A stretch of DNA of 15,951 bases from JAJTFA01 sp044351265 (GTDB lineage Bacteria; Bacteroidota; Bacteroidia; UKL13-3), in NCBI GenBank assembly GCA_044351265.1, contig JBILGC010000043.1, forward strand, positions 1 to 15,951. Reading direction: 5' to 3'. The notes beneath the pieces were generated by a model. The model saw nothing but the letters and a program-made list of their open reading frames with translations, was not told the DNA's origin and did not search any database. Shown one piece after another: positions 1-7,536 of this stretch (its first letter is position 1; every line of letters starts with the position of its first letter). The translations under genes were made by a program, and so were the position numbers.

Positions 1-416
1 GAAAAATAAGGATACATACGGGATATGGCATGGAAGCTACCATTACAGATGCCCTATCTAAACGCATTATAGAGAGAAACATTAAACCTAACTTTAAAAC
101 AGGAAATTACTTTCAGGGTCTTGTTGAAGCAACCGATATCATTATGCAGGCTGCCTCAGGAGAATATGTATATGACCGAACACAAGGGAATGAGCCAAAC
201 ATAAAGTCTATCCTGAAGTTGATCTTCATCATCATAATCATCATAATTGTGATTTCTAAATTTGGTGGGGGCCGAGGAGGCAGAAGGCGCAGCGGATTTG
301 GTGGACCCATATTTTGGGGAGGCACTTTTGGCAGCGGTGGATTTTCTTCAGGTGGAGGATTTGGTGGCTTTGGTGGCGGAGGCTTTGGCGGTGGAGGAAG
401 CAGCGGCAGCTGGTGA
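1..416 (+). CDS. TPM-domain (TPM_phosphatase/Psb32 family) membrane protein, C-terminal part
   Basis: The reading frame is open from base 3 to the stop at 414-416, so the gene begins upstream of the window. The ATG at 30 is probably internal, because the residues before it (IHTGYG, then MEATITD) continue the family's GYGLEG-type motif. About 50 residues of the TPM domain's C-terminal end are visible (SKRIIERNI, a GxYxxG-like turn, then a helix). A poly-isoleucine membrane helix encoded by ATC/ATA repeats (about bases 225-258) follows. The protein ends in a low-complexity Gly/Ser/Phe tail with an Arg-rich start (GGGRGGRRRSG), ending SSGSW. This TPM, one helix, glycine-rich tail layout is typical of bacterial YgcG/TPM proteins, which are membrane-anchored and of poorly defined function. 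Another TPM gene or a LemA gene is often next to such genes, but upstream sequence is not available. I am confident of the family and have no view on its specific role. Confidence 0.8.
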   Translation, partial: KIRIHTGYGMEATITDALSKRIIERNIKPNFKTGNYFQGLVEATDIIMQAASGEYVYDRTQGNEPNIKSILKLIFIIIIIIIVISKFGGGRGGRRRSGFGGPIFWGGTFGSGGFSSGGGFGGFGGGGFGGGGSSGSW

Positions 417-527
417 CCTGCTAACTTAATATAACAAATAGCATCCGCATGCCTTATCAAGTATTCCCAATAACACAATAAACAAATACAGGATTTTGTA
501 TATATTGGCTACTTAAATGCTAAATAT

Positions 528-1247
528 ATGCTTGAGAGGCTTGATTTAAGTAAAGTTTTGGTACTCGATATTGAAACAGTGCCACAGCAACCCCAATTCA
601 ACGCACTAAACGAAAAGTGGCAATCACTTTGGGAAAAGAAGGCCACTTTTCTGAAAAAAAATGAAGATGAAACTGCTCATGAGATTTATAACAGGGCAGG
701 TATATACGCTGAATTTGGAAAAATTATTTGCATCTCGGTTGGATTTTTTAGCAGGACAGGTAATAACTGGCAGTTTAGGGTAAAATCATTTTATAGCGAT
801 GATGAGGCGCTTGTACTTAAAGAATTTAACACCCTTCTTGAAAGGTATTTTAACCAATCCGGCAACTTGCTATGCGGACATAATGCAAAAGAGTTTGATT
901 TCCCCTATTTGTGCAGGCGAATGCTTATTAATGGAATTAGCATCCCAGAGATTCTGGATATAGCAGGCAAAAAACCTTGGGAAGTTCCGCACCTTGATAC
1001 AATGGAGCTATGGAAGTTTGGAGATTTTAAAAGCTATACATCACTAGAACTTCTTGCCACTGCCTTTAATATTCCTACACCAAAAGATGATATTGACGGA
1101 AGCATGGTTTGGAAGGTATACTGGCAAGAAAAAAACCTAGAACGAATAGCCACCTACTGCCAAAAAGATGTGGTTACTGTTGCGCAATTACTGCTCCGAT
1201 TCAGGGGAGAAAACCTGTTGCAGGACTCAGACGTTATATTCTCCTAG
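528..1247 (+). CDS. predicted DEDDy 3'-5' exonuclease (PolB-like exonuclease domain)
   Basis: This 239-residue protein has the DEDDy exonuclease signature: Exo I VLDIET (D14, E16), Exo II GHNAKEFDFPYLCRRM (D124), and Exo III YCQKDVV (Y210, D214). The spacing and the HLDTMELWKFGDFKSYTSLELLA segment fit the stand-alone exonuclease family related to the proofreading domain of family B DNA polymerases (DNA_pol_B_exo2 type). No polymerase domain follows. It should act in the cytoplasm, removing nucleotides from 3' ends of DNA with two metal ions; its physiological substrate is unknown. The ATG at 528 lies just before the first strand and leaves no room for a signal peptide. pdxJ starts 13 nt after the stop, so the two are probably co-transcribed, although the functions are unrelated. 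No clear ribosome binding site is visible, as is usual in Bacteroidota. Confidence 0.88.
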   Translation: MLERLDLSKVLVLDIETVPQQPQFNALNEKWQSLWEKKATFLKKNEDETAHEIYNRAGIYAEFGKIICISVGFFSRTGNNWQFRVKSFYSDDEALVLKEFNTLLERYFNQSGNLLCGHNAKEFDFPYLCRRMLINGISIPEILDIAGKKPWEVPHLDTMELWKFGDFKSYTSLELLATAFNIPTPKDDIDGSMVWKVYWQEKNLERIATYCQKDVVTVAQLLLRFRGENLLQDSDVIFS

Positions 1248-1260
1248 CATTTTTAAATAG

Positions 1261-1977
1261 ATGACCAAACTGTCTGTAAATATAAATAAAATTGCTACAC
1301 TAAGGAACTCCAGAGGTGGCAACAACCCCGATTTAATCAAAGCAGCAATTGATTGTGAACGTTTTGGTGCCGATGGAATTACCGTGCATCCACGGCCCGA
1401 TGAAAGGCATATTAAATACAGCGATGTATATTCATTGAAAGAGGTGGTGAAAACCGAATTAAATATTGAAGGAAATCCGCGCGAGCAAAAATTTATTGAT
1501 TTGGTACTTGCAGTTAAACCAGCGCAGGTAACACTTGTACCTGATGCACTGAACCAGCTTACCTCTGACCATGGTTGGGATACCATTACACATAAAGCAT
1601 TTCTTTTAGACACAATACAAATATTTAAGGAACACGGCATACGTACTTCAATTTTTGTTGACCCCGACTTAAAAATGATTGAAGCTGCTCCTGAAACAGG
1701 TACCGATAGAATTGAGTTGTATACAGAAAGCTATGCGCATGCTTACGATAGCAACAAGGAGAGTGCTATTGCGCCATTTATAGTTGCTGCAAAAAAAGCC
1801 AATGAGTTAGGCTTAGGTATCAATGCAGGCCACGACTTATCATTGGATAACCTTCAATTTTTCAAACAACATATCTCCACACTGCTAGAAGTTAGTATTG
1901 GCCATGCCTTAATCTGCGATGCCTTGTACTACGGTCTGGAAAATACCATACAGCTATACAAGCGTAAGCTTAACTAA
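1261..1977 (+). CDS. pdxJ: pyridoxine 5'-phosphate synthase PdxJ
   Basis: PdxJ condenses 1-deoxy-D-xylulose 5-phosphate with 3-amino-2-oxopropyl phosphate to give pyridoxine 5'-phosphate, the last ring-closing step of DXP-dependent vitamin B6 synthesis in the cytosol. The 238-residue length is normal for the family. Family motifs visible are the N-terminal LSVNINKIATLRNSRG strand, GADGITVHPRPDERHI (H43, with R45, R49 and H50 in the phosphate/active-site loop), NIEGNP (E70), and the late NAGHDLSLDN loop carrying the second catalytic histidine, followed by EVSIGHAL, the phosphate-binding end of the TIM barrel. All the usual catalytic residues appear to be present. The start at 1261 gives the canonical N-terminus. 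It sits 13 nt after the exonuclease and 11 nt before the M28 peptidase. The pathway partner pdxA is not in the window. Confidence 0.97.
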   Translation: MTKLSVNINKIATLRNSRGGNNPDLIKAAIDCERFGADGITVHPRPDERHIKYSDVYSLKEVVKTELNIEGNPREQKFIDLVLAVKPAQVTLVPDALNQLTSDHGWDTITHKAFLLDTIQIFKEHGIRTSIFVDPDLKMIEAAPETGTDRIELYTESYAHAYDSNKESAIAPFIVAAKKANELGLGINAGHDLSLDNLQFFKQHISTLLEVSIGHALICDALYYGLENTIQLYKRKLN

Positions 1978-1988
1978 TATTATCTGTC

Positions 1989-3725
1989 ATGAAACAACTA
2001 TTTGCGCTCACACTCATACTTGCCTTTAATGTGTCCATTGCCCAATCTCTAACCCATCCGCAGGCTGAGCCAATTTTATTAGGCAATTATAATCCTGCAG
2101 TGTATACCCCTTCACAAACATTTACCAAACAGCAGTTGGTTCAAGGCATATGGAGTAATATAAATACCGATTCAATCTTTGGTTACCTAAAACAACTATC
2201 CTCTTTCTACAACCGAAATACCGGTGCCGATACGCTATCAGAAACATTAGGCATGGGCGCTGCGCGCAGATGGATTTTTAATCGCTTCAACAATTTTTCA
2301 TCTGCCAATCAAAACAGACTCCTTGTCTCCTACCATCAGTTTGATAAAGCAATATGCGGACAAAGTAAACATAGAAATATTTTAGCCATACTTCCTGGAA
2401 CAGATACCAGCGATAAATCCATTTTACTGGTAGAGGCGCATATGGATAGCCGTTGCGAAGATGTATGCGATACGGCATGCATAGCAAACGGTATGGAAGA
2501 TAACGGAAGTGGCACCGCATTGGTGATGGAGCTGGCAAGGGTTATGAGCAAGTATGCCTTTAAAAATACCATTGTTTTTATGGCAACCGTAGGTGAAGAA
2601 CAAGGACTAGACGGGGCAACTGCATTTGCCACTTACTGCGCTCAAAAAGGAATTAAGATAGAAGCCGTTTTGAATAACGATATAGTTGGAGGTATACTTT
2701 GCGGAAAAACAGCTTCACCTCCAGGATGTCCCAGTGAAAACACTATTGATAGCAGCAGTGTTCGCCTATTTTCATTTGGCACCAATTTATCTGTACATAA
2801 AAATCTGGCTCGATTTATTAAACTGCAATTTAAAGAAGAAGCTCAGCAGGTTATTGATATCCCATATACCATTCACATCATGAATGCAGAGGATAGAACA
2901 GGTCGAGGTGGCGATCATATTCCATTTAGGCAGCAGGGTTTTGCATCTATACGAACCACTTCTACACATGAACATGGTGATGCACAAATTAACACCAACT
3001 ATTCCGACAGGCAGCATAGCACAAGAGATGTTTTGGGTAAAGATAACAATGCAGACGGAACCCTAGATAGTTTGTATGTAAACATGAATTACTTGAAAAG
3101 AAATGTAATGGTTAATGCAACAGCACTAGCAATGGCAGGAACTGGCCCTGCTGCAATTCCACAATTTGAATTGGGTAATGATGGCAACGGCATTACCATT
3201 CGCATTACTCCTATTCTTGGTATTTCCAAATATAGAGCAGGGGTAAGAACCACACGAAACGACTTTGATAGCATTTTAGAAATGAATGGAATAACTGAAA
3301 CAAAACTATATGGCGTAAAAAAGGATACGTTTTATTTTATAACTGTAATGGCCGTTGATGCAAACGGCATTGAAAGTAGGTTTGCACAGGAAAAACAGGT
3401 GAAAGCCATAACACAGGCACCAACTGGAATACAAAGACTAAATAAAGAAATCCGTTTAATTGAATTGCTGCCAGCTGCTCCAAACCCTTTTGATGAAACA
3501 ACAACAATTGGTGTAATGGTTAACCAATTACCCGATGAAAAGCAGGCAGTAATTATAATTAGTGATGCTGCAGGAAAGAACATAGCCTATTTGCCCTTTA
3601 CACTTCAAAATGGATTAAACGAAATTTTATATGAACATGGATTTGGCCAGAACGGCCTGTATTACTATTCTCTGCAAATAGGTAATAAAATCTATGATAC
3701 ACGTAAGCTTATTTTTAATAAGTAG
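1989..3725 (+). CDS. secreted M28-family zinc metallopeptidase with T9SS C-terminal sorting domain
   Basis: This 578-residue protein starts with a Sec signal peptide (residues 1-19, ending SIAQ). The peptidase domain (about 50-385) shows the full dinuclear zinc set of M28: H151 and D153 in EAHMDSR, D171 in MEDNGSG, E203/E204 in VGEEQGLDG, D231 in NNDIVGG, and H310 in GGDHIPFRQQG. It should therefore be catalytically competent, most likely as an aminopeptidase or carboxypeptidase-like enzyme. A fibronectin-III-like stretch follows (about 393-475). The last 80 residues (APNPFDETTTIGV, then SDAAGK, then NGLYYYSLQIGNKIYDTRKLIFNK) form a type A Por sorting domain, predicting transport across the outer membrane by the type IX system and attachment to or release from the surface. 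Several cysteines (156, 160, 164, 238, 247) suggest disulfides. It is 11 nt behind pdxJ, probably only by position in the same transcript. Confidence 0.92.
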   Translation: MKQLFALTLILAFNVSIAQSLTHPQAEPILLGNYNPAVYTPSQTFTKQQLVQGIWSNINTDSIFGYLKQLSSFYNRNTGADTLSETLGMGAARRWIFNRFNNFSSANQNRLLVSYHQFDKAICGQSKHRNILAILPGTDTSDKSILLVEAHMDSRCEDVCDTACIANGMEDNGSGTALVMELARVMSKYAFKNTIVFMATVGEEQGLDGATAFATYCAQKGIKIEAVLNNDIVGGILCGKTASPPGCPSENTIDSSSVRLFSFGTNLSVHKNLARFIKLQFKEEAQQVIDIPYTIHIMNAEDRTGRGGDHIPFRQQGFASIRTTSTHEHGDAQINTNYSDRQHSTRDVLGKDNNADGTLDSLYVNMNYLKRNVMVNATALAMAGTGPAAIPQFELGNDGNGITIRITPILGISKYRAGVRTTRNDFDSILEMNGITETKLYGVKKDTFYFITVMAVDANGIESRFAQEKQVKAITQAPTGIQRLNKEIRLIELLPAAPNPFDETTTIGVMVNQLPDEKQAVIIISDAAGKNIAYLPFTLQNGLNEILYEHGFGQNGLYYYSLQIGNKIYDTRKLIFNK

Positions 3726-3741
3726 GGCTCATATTTATCCT

Positions 3742-3749
3742 TACATTTG
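3742..3749 (+). promoter_or_regulatory. possible Bacteroidota -7 element just before kdsA
   Basis: TACATTTG matches the Bacteroidota -7 consensus TAnnTTTG at every defined position and ends 4 nt before the kdsA ATG at 3754. A transcript from it would be nearly leaderless. I do not see a good -33 TTTG at the expected distance, so this could be chance in AT-rich DNA. Confidence 0.35.
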
Positions 3750-3753
3750 CCTT

Positions 3754-4545
3754 ATGAACTTATACGATAAAATTAAATCAGGCACATTTTTAATAGCAGG
3801 GCCTTGTGTAATAGAAGATGAAGATATGGTGATGCGTTTGGCAGAAAAGATTGCCGGTATAGCAGACGAATTAAAACTAACTTATGTTTTTAAAGCTTCC
3901 TTTGATAAAGCCAACCGCACTTCGTTAGATTCATATCGGGGCGGTGGTTTGGAAAGCGGACTAAAAGTTTTGCAAAAGGTTAAAGACCGTTTTAATCTGC
4001 CTGTAACTACAGATATACATGAAAGCAACCAGGCAAAAGCCATTGGTGAAGTTGTAGACATAATACAAATTCCGGCTTTTTTATGCAGACAAACAGACTT
4101 GCTGGTAGAATCTGCAAAAACAGGTAAAATCGTAAACATTAAAAAAGCACAATTCCTTTCGGGATTTGACATGAAGCATGCGGTTAAAAAAGTTGAAGGT
4201 GCAGGCAATAAACAAATTATTTTAACAGAAAGAGGTACCATGTTTGGTTACAATAACTTGGTGGTTGATTTTAGAAACCTAGTTGATATGAAAACATTTG
4301 GCTATCCTGTTTGCATGGATGTAACGCATAGCGTACAACGCCCTGGTGGACTTGATGGTAAAAGCGGGGGCAACAGAGAATATGCTCCATATATGGCTAA
4401 AGCAGCTGCTGCAGTTGGTGCAGATGGATTTTTCTTTGAAGTACATGAAAACCCTGATCAGGCATTAAGTGATGGCCCTAATATGATTCCGCTTAATGAT
4501 TTTAAACAACTCCTTCAGGAAACCATTATACCTTTTAGGAAATAA
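3754..4545 (+). CDS. kdsA: 3-deoxy-8-phosphooctulonate synthase (KDO8P synthase), metal-dependent type
   Basis: KdsA condenses phosphoenolpyruvate with D-arabinose 5-phosphate to make KDO-8-phosphate, the precursor of the inner-core sugar of LPS. With the ATG at 3754 the protein is 263 residues and begins MNLYDKIKSGTFLIAGPCVIE, the normal N-terminus. An in-frame ATG at 3694 would add an unrelated hydrophobic stretch inside the upstream gene, so I reject it. Motifs are KASFDKANRTS (47-57), PVTTDIHE, VNIKKAQFLS, DVTHSVQRPGG, GKSGGNREYAPYMA and FFEVHENPDQALSDGPN. Cys18, His192, Glu229 and Asp240 have exactly the spacing of the metal ligands known for Aquifex KdsA (Cys11, His185, Glu222, Asp233), so this is the metallo form rather than the E. 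coli-type non-metallo enzyme with Asn. It supports a Gram-negative envelope. It lies 28 nt after the peptidase. Confidence 0.96.
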   Translation: MNLYDKIKSGTFLIAGPCVIEDEDMVMRLAEKIAGIADELKLTYVFKASFDKANRTSLDSYRGGGLESGLKVLQKVKDRFNLPVTTDIHESNQAKAIGEVVDIIQIPAFLCRQTDLLVESAKTGKIVNIKKAQFLSGFDMKHAVKKVEGAGNKQIILTERGTMFGYNNLVVDFRNLVDMKTFGYPVCMDVTHSVQRPGGLDGKSGGNREYAPYMAKAAAAVGADGFFFEVHENPDQALSDGPNMIPLNDFKQLLQETIIPFRK

Positions 4546-4586
4546 CAAATACTAACTCCCCAACACAGAAAGCAAAATCATAATTA

Positions 4587-5252
4587 GTGCTATTCCCTCA
4601 GAATAAGGATATAAAAGCGGTCATCTTCGATATGGATGGCCTTCTCATTAACTCCGAACCTTATTGGAAAATGGCCGAGAAAAAAGTATTCGGTCAATAC
4701 GGGCTTGATTTAAGTGATGAACTACTCAGACAAGTAATGGGTTTTAGGCTTAGCGAGGTCGTAAAGCATTGGTACACTCATAAGCCTTGGCCAAATGCAG
4801 ATTTTAAAGCAACAGAAGAAGCCATTTTAAATGATGTAACCGAACGCATTCTTGCCCATGCCGAAGCCATGCCAGGAGTATATGAGGTATTAGAAAAATG
4901 TAGATTAGCAGGTTATAAAATGGCAATTGCCTCCTCATCAGCTATGAGATTAATTGAAGCAGTTGTGAATAAACTGAATATAAGAAATTACTTTGACGTA
5001 ATGTGGTCGGCTGAATTTGAGTTATACGGGAAGCCACATCCTGGTATATTTTTAAGCACAGCTAACAAGTTGCAAACGGCACCTGAAAATTGCTTGGTGT
5101 TTGAAGATGCCATTAATGGCGTATTAGCAGCCAAAGCTGCAAAAATGTATTGCATTGCCGTGCCTGAAGAGGCAACCTATCATGATCTGCGTTTTGCCAT
5201 AGCAGATAAAAAGATAAAGAGCTTAATACAGCTTACTGTTTCTTCCACTTAA
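4587..5252 (+). CDS. hxpB: HAD-superfamily hexitol/2-deoxyglucose-6-phosphate phosphatase-like protein
   Basis: This 221-residue HAD hydrolase has the family order: FDMDGLLINSEP (nucleophile D15, acid/base D17), an alpha-helical cap beginning KWMAEKKVF-like with a WY..KPW segment, motif II IASSSAM, motif III lysine in GKPHPGIF, and motif IV VFEDAINGV. The layout closely follows E. coli YniC/HxpB, including LLIxSEPYW, the KPHP loop and EDAxNGxxAAKAAxM. That enzyme dephosphorylates hexitol phosphates and 2-deoxyglucose 6-phosphate in the cytosol; a beta-phosphoglucomutase-like activity is a less likely alternative. The start is GTG at 4587: an in-frame TAA lies two codons upstream and the next ATG is inside the catalytic DMDG, so no other start works. 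The gene's last 20 nt overlap the end of the convergent redoxin gene. Confidence 0.85.
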   Translation: MLFPQNKDIKAVIFDMDGLLINSEPYWKMAEKKVFGQYGLDLSDELLRQVMGFRLSEVVKHWYTHKPWPNADFKATEEAILNDVTERILAHAEAMPGVYEVLEKCRLAGYKMAIASSSAMRLIEAVVNKLNIRNYFDVMWSAEFELYGKPHPGIFLSTANKLQTAPENCLVFEDAINGVLAAKAAKMYCIAVPEEATYHDLRFAIADKKIKSLIQLTVSST

Positions 5253-5850
5253 TACCGCAGCCAATGGCCTTTGTTTGACTTGTTGCAATGCTTTTTCCTG
5301 AAAGCAATGCATCAATTGCTTGCTCTGCGTATTTTTCTTTTGCAGCAGAGGCATCTTCGTAGTTGTCATCAATGGCACCTACATACCTAACCAAATTACC
5401 TTTTTTAGACTTCTCTAAGATAAACACATGTGGTGTGCGGGTTGCACCAAAAGCTTTAGCTACTTGCTGTGTTTCATCATACAAATAGGCAAAAGGATAA
5501 TTTTTTTCTTTGGCAAGCTTCTGCATGTTTTCAAAAGAATCATCCGGCTCGCGGTCTTTATCATTGGGATTAATGGCAATAACCGGAAAACCTTTAGATT
5601 CATATTTCATATGCAAATCAATGACGCGTTGCTCATAAGCCTGCGAGAATGGGCAATGGTTGCAGGTAAAGATGACGATAAACCCTTTGGCATTTTTATA
5701 ATCAGCCAAACTCACCATTTTTTCATCGACATTTTTTAAAGTAAAGTCGATGGCTTTATCACCAATCTTATAACCAGGTTGAATAGTGGATTTAAAAGCA
5801 GCTGCAGCTATAAACAGGCAAAAGGCAGCAATTAGATATGTTATTTTCAT
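5233..5850 (-). CDS. exported thioredoxin-fold redoxin (AhpC/TSA, PRX-like1 type)
   Basis: This is a 205-residue protein with an N-terminal signal peptide (about 1-18, ALA-rich), suggesting periplasmic location. The mature part starts with YKIGDKAIDFTLKNVDEKMVSLADY, a standard AhpC/TSA opening, followed by the redox motif FTCNHCPFS with C63 and C66 and later RTPHVFIL with the cis-proline. The C-terminal IGCGIKWK containing C198 recurs in the PRX_like1 subgroup of redoxins. It probably handles thiol-disulfide or peroxide chemistry in the envelope, with an unknown partner. Its ATG overlaps the stop of the TlpA-like gene (ATGA, bases 5847-5850 on the reverse strand), implying translational coupling, and it is the last gene of a three-gene minus-strand operon. 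It converges on hxpB with a 20-nt overlap and no visible terminator between them. Confidence 0.88.
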   Translation of the reverse strand: MKITYLIAAFCLFIAAAAFKSTIQPGYKIGDKAIDFTLKNVDEKMVSLADYKNAKGFIVIFTCNHCPFSQAYEQRVIDLHMKYESKGFPVIAINPNDKDREPDDSFENMQKLAKEKNYPFAYLYDETQQVAKAFGATRTPHVFILEKSKKGNLVRYVGAIDDNYEDASAAKEKYAEQAIDALLSGKSIATSQTKAIGCGIKWKKQ

Positions 5851-6335
5851 TGTTTATTTATTTGATTTATCAATTTAGTTAATTCTTCAAACGTGAGTTC
5901 GCCCTCATGGAATAATTCTCTTTGTACATTAGGTTTAATAATCCACGTTGCCGGTATTGCACCACTCCAATTTGTATTAATCAATTCAATCCAGTCATTT
6001 GCATTGATTTCATTCATATATAATACCTGCGAGCGTATGTTCTTTTCTTGAATAAATTTTGGCAAACGTCCATTTAATTCACGTTTCATATCGTTGCTCA
6101 CTAGCAATATCTTGACTTTACTTCCACTGGTTTGTTCATTCATTTTTTCAAAGATGGGTAATTCCTCTACGCAAGGCTTGCACCAGGTGGCCCAAAAATT
6201 GATGACGTAAGTTGTATCATTATTTATGTTGGTTCGCATGCTTTTAATCCAAGCCCTGTCAATCATTTGAATTTGCTGTGCAGAAAGCATGTAACCAAAG
6301 CCGATGAATAAAAGTGCCAAAAACAACTGTCTCAT
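5847..6335 (-). CDS. TlpA-like exported thioredoxin-domain protein
   Basis: This is a 162-residue protein with a signal peptide (MRQLFLALLFIGFGYMLSAQ). The thioredoxin domain carries VINFWATWCKPCVEELPIFEKM, with active-site C52 and C55 in the WCKPC form used by TlpA/ResA-type proteins, and the conserved cis-proline in GAIPATWII. TlpA-like proteins usually keep thiols reduced in the periplasm, for example in cytochrome or cuproprotein maturation; the substrate here cannot be told. The domain is close to minimal, without a TlpA lipoprotein box or an N-terminal DUF4369. Its ATG overlaps the stop of the VWA gene (ATGA, 6332-6335), and its own stop overlaps the start of the redoxin gene, so the three should be made together. 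That pairing of two different exported thiol proteins suggests a redox relay. Confidence 0.88.
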   Translation of the reverse strand: MRQLFLALLFIGFGYMLSAQQIQMIDRAWIKSMRTNINNDTTYVINFWATWCKPCVEELPIFEKMNEQTSGSKVKILLVSNDMKRELNGRLPKFIQEKNIRSQVLYMNEINANDWIELINTNWSGAIPATWIIKPNVQRELFHEGELTFEELTKLINQINKQ

Positions 6336-7426
6336 TTTACTTTCTTCCTCCTGTTTCGTTCATAATCTTCAAAAACGAAATCACCAAGCCCATTTAATGA
6401 ACTGTAAAATGCTTTACCATTATTGGTTTTGGTAAACTCATGCACAAATTCCTGCAAATAAGGATCACTTGCTATCATAAAAGTGGTAATAGGAATGCCT
6501 ATTCTGCGGCATTGTGCAGCCATGGTAAGTGTTTTATTCAATATTTTGCGGTCTAATCCGAAACTGTTTTTATAATAACGATTCCCTTCTTTCAAACAGG
6601 TAGGTTTACCATCTGTTATCATAAATATTTGCTTATTGGGATTTTTACGTTTGCGCAGTAAATCCATCGCCAATTGCAAGCCTGCATAGGTGTTGGTATG
6701 ATACGGCCCTACTTGAAGGTATGCTAGGTCTTTCAATTCAATAGGCCAGGCATCATTCCCAAAAACTAAAATATCAAGTGTATCTTTAGGGTAGCGTTTT
6801 TTTATCAATTCTGCTAGGGCCATTGCAACTTTTTTCGCAGGAGTAATCCGGTCTTCGCCATACAATATCATAGAGTGCGAAATATCTATCATCAATACTG
6901 TTGACGTTTGGCTTTTATGTTCCTTCTCTCTTACCTCAAGATCTTCTTCCGTGAGTAGAAACGAATCTATTCCATGATTGATTTGCGCATTTTGAATTGA
7001 AGTTGTCAAATCGATCTGATCAGAGTGGTCGCCAAAAGCATATTTCCTCGTTTCAGAACTTACCTCATCTCCCCTGCCGGTATGTATAGTTTTGTGATTG
7101 CCTTGAGGGGTGCGTTTTAATTTGCCAAATATTTCTTCCAATGCCTGCTTTCGTATCTCCTTATTTGCACGGGCACCCGGATTAAAAACACCGGTTACAG
7201 GGTTTTCTTCTATATAACCTTTACTCTTTAACTCCTCAATAAAATCACCCATACCATACCCATTATGGGTTATGCGGTATTGCTGGTCAATCTGATTCAT
7301 CCATTCTAAAGTTTCAGCAATATCTCCGTTGGTATATTGGAGCAACTGTAAAAAGAGCTTAAGCAACTCCTCAAAAGTATTGCCATTAGTAGATGGAATA
7401 AATTTGGTAAACGCAAAATTGGTCAT
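6332..7426 (-). CDS. VWA-domain protein (ChlD/CoxE-like, cytosolic)
   Basis: This 364-residue protein has no signal peptide or membrane helix. Residues 1-110 are mostly helical with a possible winged-helix-like stretch (EELKSKGYIEENPVTGVFNPG). A polar linker full of Gly, His and Thr follows, then a von Willebrand A domain from about 175. The metal-ion-dependent adhesion site is complete: DISHS (D181, S183, S185), T246 in NTYAG and D272 in MITDGKPT. Proteins of this layout normally work with a MoxR/ChlI-type AAA+ ATPase that remodels or inserts metal into a target; no such ATPase is in the window. It is the first gene of the minus-strand operon and overlaps the TlpA-like gene by ATGA, an odd pairing of a cytosolic chaperone-type protein with two exported thiol proteins. 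I am sure of the domain but not of the role. Confidence 0.88.
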   Translation of the reverse strand: MTNFAFTKFIPSTNGNTFEELLKLFLQLLQYTNGDIAETLEWMNQIDQQYRITHNGYGMGDFIEELKSKGYIEENPVTGVFNPGARANKEIRKQALEEIFGKLKRTPQGNHKTIHTGRGDEVSSETRKYAFGDHSDQIDLTTSIQNAQINHGIDSFLLTEEDLEVREKEHKSQTSTVLMIDISHSMILYGEDRITPAKKVAMALAELIKKRYPKDTLDILVFGNDAWPIELKDLAYLQVGPYHTNTYAGLQLAMDLLRKRKNPNKQIFMITDGKPTCLKEGNRYYKNSFGLDRKILNKTLTMAAQCRRIGIPITTFMIASDPYLQEFVHEFTKTNNGKAFYSSLNGLGDFVFEDYERNRRKKVK

Positions 7427-7438
7427 ATAAACAGATAA

Positions 7439-7446
7439 CGAAGATA
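7439..7446 (-). promoter_or_regulatory. weak -7-like motif upstream of the VWA operon
   Basis: On the minus strand TATCTTCG lies 12 nt before the VWA gene's ATG and differs from TAnnTTTG at one defined position. No -33 TTTG is visible at the right distance, so this is a weak call. Confidence 0.25.
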
Positions 7447-7483
7447 GGGTAAAAAGTGTTTAATAAATTAATAGATTTAAAGA

Positions 7484-7512
7484 TTGGGTTAGCTATATTT
7501 TATTTATGTTTG
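7484..7512 (+). promoter_or_regulatory. Bacteroidota-type promoter for the EEP/VIT1 genes
   Basis: A -33 TTG (7484-7486) and a perfect -7 TATGTTTG (7505-7512) are separated by 18 nt, close to the Bacteroidota sigma-ABfr consensus TTTG-N19-TAnnTTTG. Transcription would begin around 7517, giving a leader of roughly 20 nt before the ATG at 7537. It lies in the 110-nt divergent intergenic region, which also has to hold the promoter of the minus-strand VWA operon. Confidence 0.55.
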
Positions 7513-7536
7513 ACAAATTAGTTTACCCCCTCATTC

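Noticed and set aside
226..258. ATC/ATA triplet repeat as a possible microsatellite or phase-variable tract
   Set aside because: It is imperfect and encodes a membrane helix in frame; triplet-length changes would not switch the frame.
113..478. Long proline-rich reading frame on the minus strand opposite the TPM protein tail
   Set aside because: It is the mirror of the glycine-rich GGN codons of the real gene; no start context, and the plus-strand frame has clear TPM homology.
3694..3753. Upstream in-frame ATG that would extend KdsA by 20 residues
   Set aside because: The extension overlaps the M28 gene, has no family similarity, and the ATG at 3754 gives the canonical KdsA N-terminus.
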